Source: Opitutales bacterium (GTDB lineage: Bacteria > Verrucomicrobiota > Verrucomicrobiia > Opitutales > T3Sed10-336). From it: DNA of 9,745 nt. The stretch spans positions 1 to 9,745 of the forward strand of contig SLOW01000221.1 of NCBI GenBank assembly GCA_007132315.1, given 5' to 3'. Positions 7,061 through 9,745 of the stretch are shown piece by piece. The notes under the pieces are model-generated. The model was given only the letters and a program-made list of their open reading frames with translations, was not told the origin of the DNA and did no database searches. The translations under genes were made by a program, and so were the position numbers. The first letter of the stretch is position 1; each line of letters opens with the position of its first letter.

Positions 7061-7930
7061 ATGTTAATGAGATTTTTTTCACGACTGCTGCTGGCCGTTT
7101 CGATCACCGCCACAGGAGCCCTGTCGGCCGCGGCGGACACGTCGCGCGACGATGGCTTGGAAGAAACCCGCACGCTGGCTTTTCGCAATCTGCAACGCAT
7201 CGTGCAGGATGAGGAACGGATGATGGAACGGGCCCGCCTCCCCGACGGCGAGTACGATGTCGAGCGTGTCCGGGAGGGGTTTCAGCGGTTGGTGAGCCGG
7301 TACGAGGCCTTTCTCGGGGACAATCCCGAGTACGCCCCCGGCTACGTCGCCTACGGCTTGATGCTCGACCGCGCGGGCGAGACCCGGATCGCCAGCGCCA
7401 TGTTCTTGCGCGCCAACCAACTCGATCCCAACATCCCCGTGGTCAAGAATCAACTGGGCAACTACATGGTCGAAGAGGGGCGGCCGGTCAACGCGCTGCC
7501 GTACTACCTTGCCGCCATCGAGCTGGAACCGGAGGAGCCGCTTTACCACTACCAACTGGGCAATCTGTTGGCGGAGTTTCGACGGGAGTTTCTCGAGGCG
7601 GAGGCGTATGAGGCCGGTGTCCTCGACCGTTCCCTGCAGGAAGCGTTCCGCAAAGCGTCCGAGCTCGGCGGCGAGGAGATCGGTTATGCCTACCGCTACG
7701 CCGAGTCATATTACGACGTGGACGACCCCGACTGGAGCGAGGCGCTGGCGGCCTGGTCGGCCCTGGAAAATCGATTGAGGCCGGGAGTCGAACGTCAGAC
7801 CGTGTTCCTCCAGAAGGCCAATATCCACATCCTTGCCGGGAATCCCGCCCGTGCGGCCGAATTGCTTGAAGACGTGACCGCGCCCGTGCTCCGGGGAAAC
7901 CGCGATCGCCTGCGCGAACGGCTGGAGTAG
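7061..7930 (+). CDS. Secreted tetratricopeptide-repeat protein
   Basis: A 289-residue protein with a Sec signal peptide: Arg-containing n-region, hydrophobic stretch SRLLLAVSITATGALS, and an A-A-A site with likely cleavage after Ala25, so it should be periplasmic or exported. TPR repeats are clear at about 91-124 (APGYVAYGLMLDRAG, ending NQLDPN) and 125-158 (VVKNQLGNYMVEEG, ending IELEPE), with a third helix pair from 159 (LYHYQLGNLLAEF). A further degenerate TPR-like pair lies near 227-270 (ALAAWSALENRL, KANIHILAGNPARAAELL). TPR proteins scaffold protein-protein contacts; the partner is unknown. ATG 7061 and ATG 7067 are both plausible starts, and both give the signal peptide; neither has a Shine-Dalgarno site. 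The gene ends one base before the membrane microprotein gene, so it heads a three-gene operon that includes the ABC-class ATPase. Confidence 0.88.
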   Translation: MLMRFFSRLLLAVSITATGALSAAADTSRDDGLEETRTLAFRNLQRIVQDEERMMERARLPDGEYDVERVREGFQRLVSRYEAFLGDNPEYAPGYVAYGLMLDRAGETRIASAMFLRANQLDPNIPVVKNQLGNYMVEEGRPVNALPYYLAAIELEPEEPLYHYQLGNLLAEFRREFLEAEAYEAGVLDRSLQEAFRKASELGGEEIGYAYRYAESYYDVDDPDWSEALAAWSALENRLRPGVERQTVFLQKANIHILAGNPARAAELLEDVTAPVLRGNRDRLRERLE

Positions 7931-7931
7931 G

Positions 7932-8102
7932 ATGAATCAGTCCCCGGAAAAGACGGATCCGGCTTGCTTAAAAATTTTCATCCTGGGTTGGATGACTCTG
8001 GTTCTGGTGTTGGTTTTGGCCGATCCCCTGACCCACGACCTGCACAACAACGGTTCCGGTCGGCCCGACCACATCCGGCAGGTGATCGACGATTTGGAAT
8101 GA
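7932..8102 (+). CDS. Single-span membrane microprotein (56 aa), function unknown
   Basis: A 57-codon frame, too short for many gene callers, encodes an N-terminal polar stretch (MNQSPEKTDPACLK), one hydrophobic span at about residues 15-30 (IFILGWMTLVLVLVLA), and an acidic/His-rich tail ending QVIDDLE. The polar start with Lys and the acidic tail fit a one-helix inner-membrane protein; the positive-inside rule would leave the N-terminus in the cytoplasm. GGAG at 7924-7927, within the end of the TPR gene, is well placed as its ribosome-binding site. The ATG comes 1 base after the TPR stop and the stop overlaps the next ATG as ATGA. This tight packing is the main evidence that the frame is real. 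I recognise no family; it might anchor or regulate the ATPase or link it to the exported TPR protein, but that is speculation. Confidence 0.72.
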   Translation: MNQSPEKTDPACLKIFILGWMTLVLVLVLADPLTHDLHNNGSGRPDHIRQVIDDLE

Positions 8103-9745
8103 AGGATCTGGCACAACTCGAAAGCACGCTCCGGCGTATCGACGGCCGGGGTTACAAGGCCTACAAGGACATCCATGGCGCCTATCGGATTCCCGGGGGC
8201 GTCTTGTTCATCGATTACGTCCAAGGCGATCCGTTCGCTTCGCCTTCGCGCATGCGCGTGCGCCGCGAGGATCCGACCTGCGCGCCGCCCGGGGACCTGC
8301 ACGCCGGGCGCGTCCGCCGCACCGCTCTGGAGGATTTCCTGGCCCGGCGGGTGCGGGAGTGCCTCCGGCCGCTGGGACGACGTGATCGCGGAATCGGCAA
8401 GAGCGGCCTCATGGCGATCGACGCGGGAGCCCAGACCGTCCTGGAACGGACGGCCGTCCGGGTTGCACCGGATTGGGTGGAAGCGCGTGTCGAGGTGGGC
8501 CTGCCGGCCGCCGGCCGCAGAATCCTGGGGCGCCAGGCGATCGAGATGCTGTGCCGCGATCTGCCGTCCGCCGCGACCGACGGCCTGGCCTGGACGGAGA
8601 CGATCGAAGCCGAGGGGCGAACCTTTGTCGCCTGCGTCGAAAATCAGGAAGCCATCCGGGAGGCGCTGGCCGAGCGCGGCCTGGTGGCGTTTGTCGCCGA
8701 GGGAGCCATGCTGCCCCGCGCCAGCGGGGTGAGCGACCGGCCCCTGGCGACCGACAGAGGAATCCCGTTTGAAACGCCGGAGGCTCTCCGGGTTTCCTTC
8801 GAGCTTCCGCACCCGCCCGACGGTTGCGCCGCCGGCGAGCGCTCGATTGCCGGCATGGGAATTCCGGAGGGGGTGACGCTGATCGTGGGCGGTGGTTACC
8901 ACGGAAAATCGACCCTGCTGCGCGCCGTCGAGTGCGGGGTTTATCCCCATATTCCCGGCGACGGGCGGGAGTATGTGGTGACGCGATCCGACGCCGTCAA
9001 GATCCGCGCGGAAGATCGCCGGCGGATCGAACGGGTGAACTTGTCTCCGTTGATCGGGAATCTGCCGAACGGCCAGTCCACCGAAGCCTTTTCCACCGAC
9101 GAAGCCTCCGGAAGCACCAGCCAGGCCGCCGCCTTGATGGAAGCCCTGGAGGCCGGATCGCGGCTGCTCCTGGTGGACGAGGACACCGCGGCCACCAACC
9201 TCATGGTTCGGGATGCTCGGATGCAACGCCTGGTGGCCCGCGAGAGCGAACCGATCACCCCCTTGGTGGATCGGATCCGAGAACTCTATGAGAGGCACAG
9301 GGTTTCCAGTATTTTGGTGATGGGAGGCTGCGGGGATTATTTCGACGTGGCCGACACCGTCATCCGGATGCGCGACTACCGCCCCGACGAGGCGACCGAG
9401 GAAGCCCGCGAAATCGCCCGGCAACTCCCCAGCCGCCGCGGGCTCGACGCATCCGAGGGGTTTCGAATCCCGAAGGGACGCGTCCCGGACTCGCAATCGA
9501 TCAACCCCTTGAAGGGGTCGGGCAAGGTCAGAATCGACGGTGACGGCGTTGACGCCGTGCGTTTCGGCAACGAAACCATCGACTTGCGGGCGGTCGAACA
9601 GTTCGTCGATCCCAGCCAGCTCCGAGCCACCGGCCGCGCTCTTCAACTGGCCGCGCGCAAACTGATGGACGCGAACCGGCCCGTGGACGCCGTACTCGAC
9701 CGTCTGGAGACGCTGATTGACGAAGAAACAATCGATGTGCTGGGC
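8099..9745 (+). CDS. ABC-class ATPase (PF09818 type), cut by right edge
   Basis: This frame runs open for 549 codons to the window end without a stop; family members are near this length, so only a few residues are probably missing. The N-terminal block GRGYKAYKDIHGAYRI (16-31) with DYVQGDPFASPSR (39-51) is characteristic of the 'predicted ATPase of the ABC class' family. Walker A is GGGYHGKST (264-272, Lys270). SGSTSQAAALMEALEAG (337-353) takes the ABC-signature place. Walker B is LLLVDEDTAATN (356-367), followed by MVRDARMQRLVARESEPITP and, later, GGCGDYFDVADTVI. The C-terminal part has IDLRAVEQFVDPSQLRATG. Cytosolic, with no membrane domain, so not a transporter. A trypanosome relative, MRB1590, is reported to bind RNA, which hints at nucleic-acid binding; the bacterial role is unknown. 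The ATG overlaps the microprotein stop (ATGA), indicating coupled translation. Confidence 0.93.
   Translation, partial: MKDLAQLESTLRRIDGRGYKAYKDIHGAYRIPGGVLFIDYVQGDPFASPSRMRVRREDPTCAPPGDLHAGRVRRTALEDFLARRVRECLRPLGRRDRGIGKSGLMAIDAGAQTVLERTAVRVAPDWVEARVEVGLPAAGRRILGRQAIEMLCRDLPSAATDGLAWTETIEAEGRTFVACVENQEAIREALAERGLVAFVAEGAMLPRASGVSDRPLATDRGIPFETPEALRVSFELPHPPDGCAAGERSIAGMGIPEGVTLIVGGGYHGKSTLLRAVECGVYPHIPGDGREYVVTRSDAVKIRAEDRRRIERVNLSPLIGNLPNGQSTEAFSTDEASGSTSQAAALMEALEAGSRLLLVDEDTAATNLMVRDARMQRLVARESEPITPLVDRIRELYERHRVSSILVMGGCGDYFDVADTVIRMRDYRPDEATEEAREIARQLPSRRGLDASEGFRIPKGRVPDSQSINPLKGSGKVRIDGDGVDAVRFGNETIDLRAVEQFVDPSQLRATGRALQLAARKLMDANRPVDAVLDRLETLIDEETIDVLG

Noticed and set aside
9475..9517. 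Two perfect palindromes, GGGACGCGTCCC and CCCCTTGAAGGGG
   Set aside because: They are inside the ATPase coding frame, and palindromes of this length are expected by chance several times in a GC-rich window of this size.
7937..9646. A 569-codon open frame on the minus strand
   Set aside because: It lies wholly opposite the ABC-class ATPase and microprotein genes, which have recognisable motifs. Its translation shows no family motif, as expected for a GC-rich shadow frame.

Overview
The window is GC-rich, gene-dense bacterial chromosome. The mix of genes (a fucose-isomerase-like enzyme of a type I associate with Verrucomicrobia and Planctomycetes, an ABC-class ATPase, a secreted TPR protein) and the scarcity of strong Shine-Dalgarno sites hint at a Gram-negative member of the PVC group, perhaps Verrucomicrobiota. 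That placement is a weak inference. No rRNA, complete tRNA, insertion sequence or CRISPR array is visible, and no gene-free gap exceeds about 185 bases.

Left part (1-2427): two minus-strand housekeeping genes, a dprA running off the left edge and a complete transaldolase. The transaldolase has its own readable promoter and a textbook intrinsic terminator. A divergent plus-strand gene encodes a LOG-family nucleoside-monophosphate phosphoribohydrolase.

Middle (2551-4307): two translationally coupled plus-strand genes. The first is an AAA (ABC/OLD-type) ATPase. The second is a small Toprim-like acidic protein resembling DUF4276-type proteins. This split ATPase plus Toprim layout recalls known anti-phage modules (OLD/Gabija, AbiL, PARIS) and is the best candidate in the window for a little-described system.

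Right-middle (4365-7019): two minus-strand metabolic genes, a fucose/arabinose-isomerase-like enzyme and, upstream of it, a metallo-beta-lactamase-fold hydrolase of the NAPE-PLD/UlaG-like type. They may be co-transcribed.

Right end (7061-9745): a plus-strand cluster diverging from the hydrolase. It holds a secreted TPR protein, a 56-residue single-span membrane microprotein, and a nearly complete ABC-class ATPase (PF09818 type) that runs off the right edge. The spacings are 1 base and a 4-base ATGA overlap, so the three genes very probably form one transcript. The partial dprA, the microprotein and the partial ATPase are easy to miss because two are cut by the window edges and one is very short.
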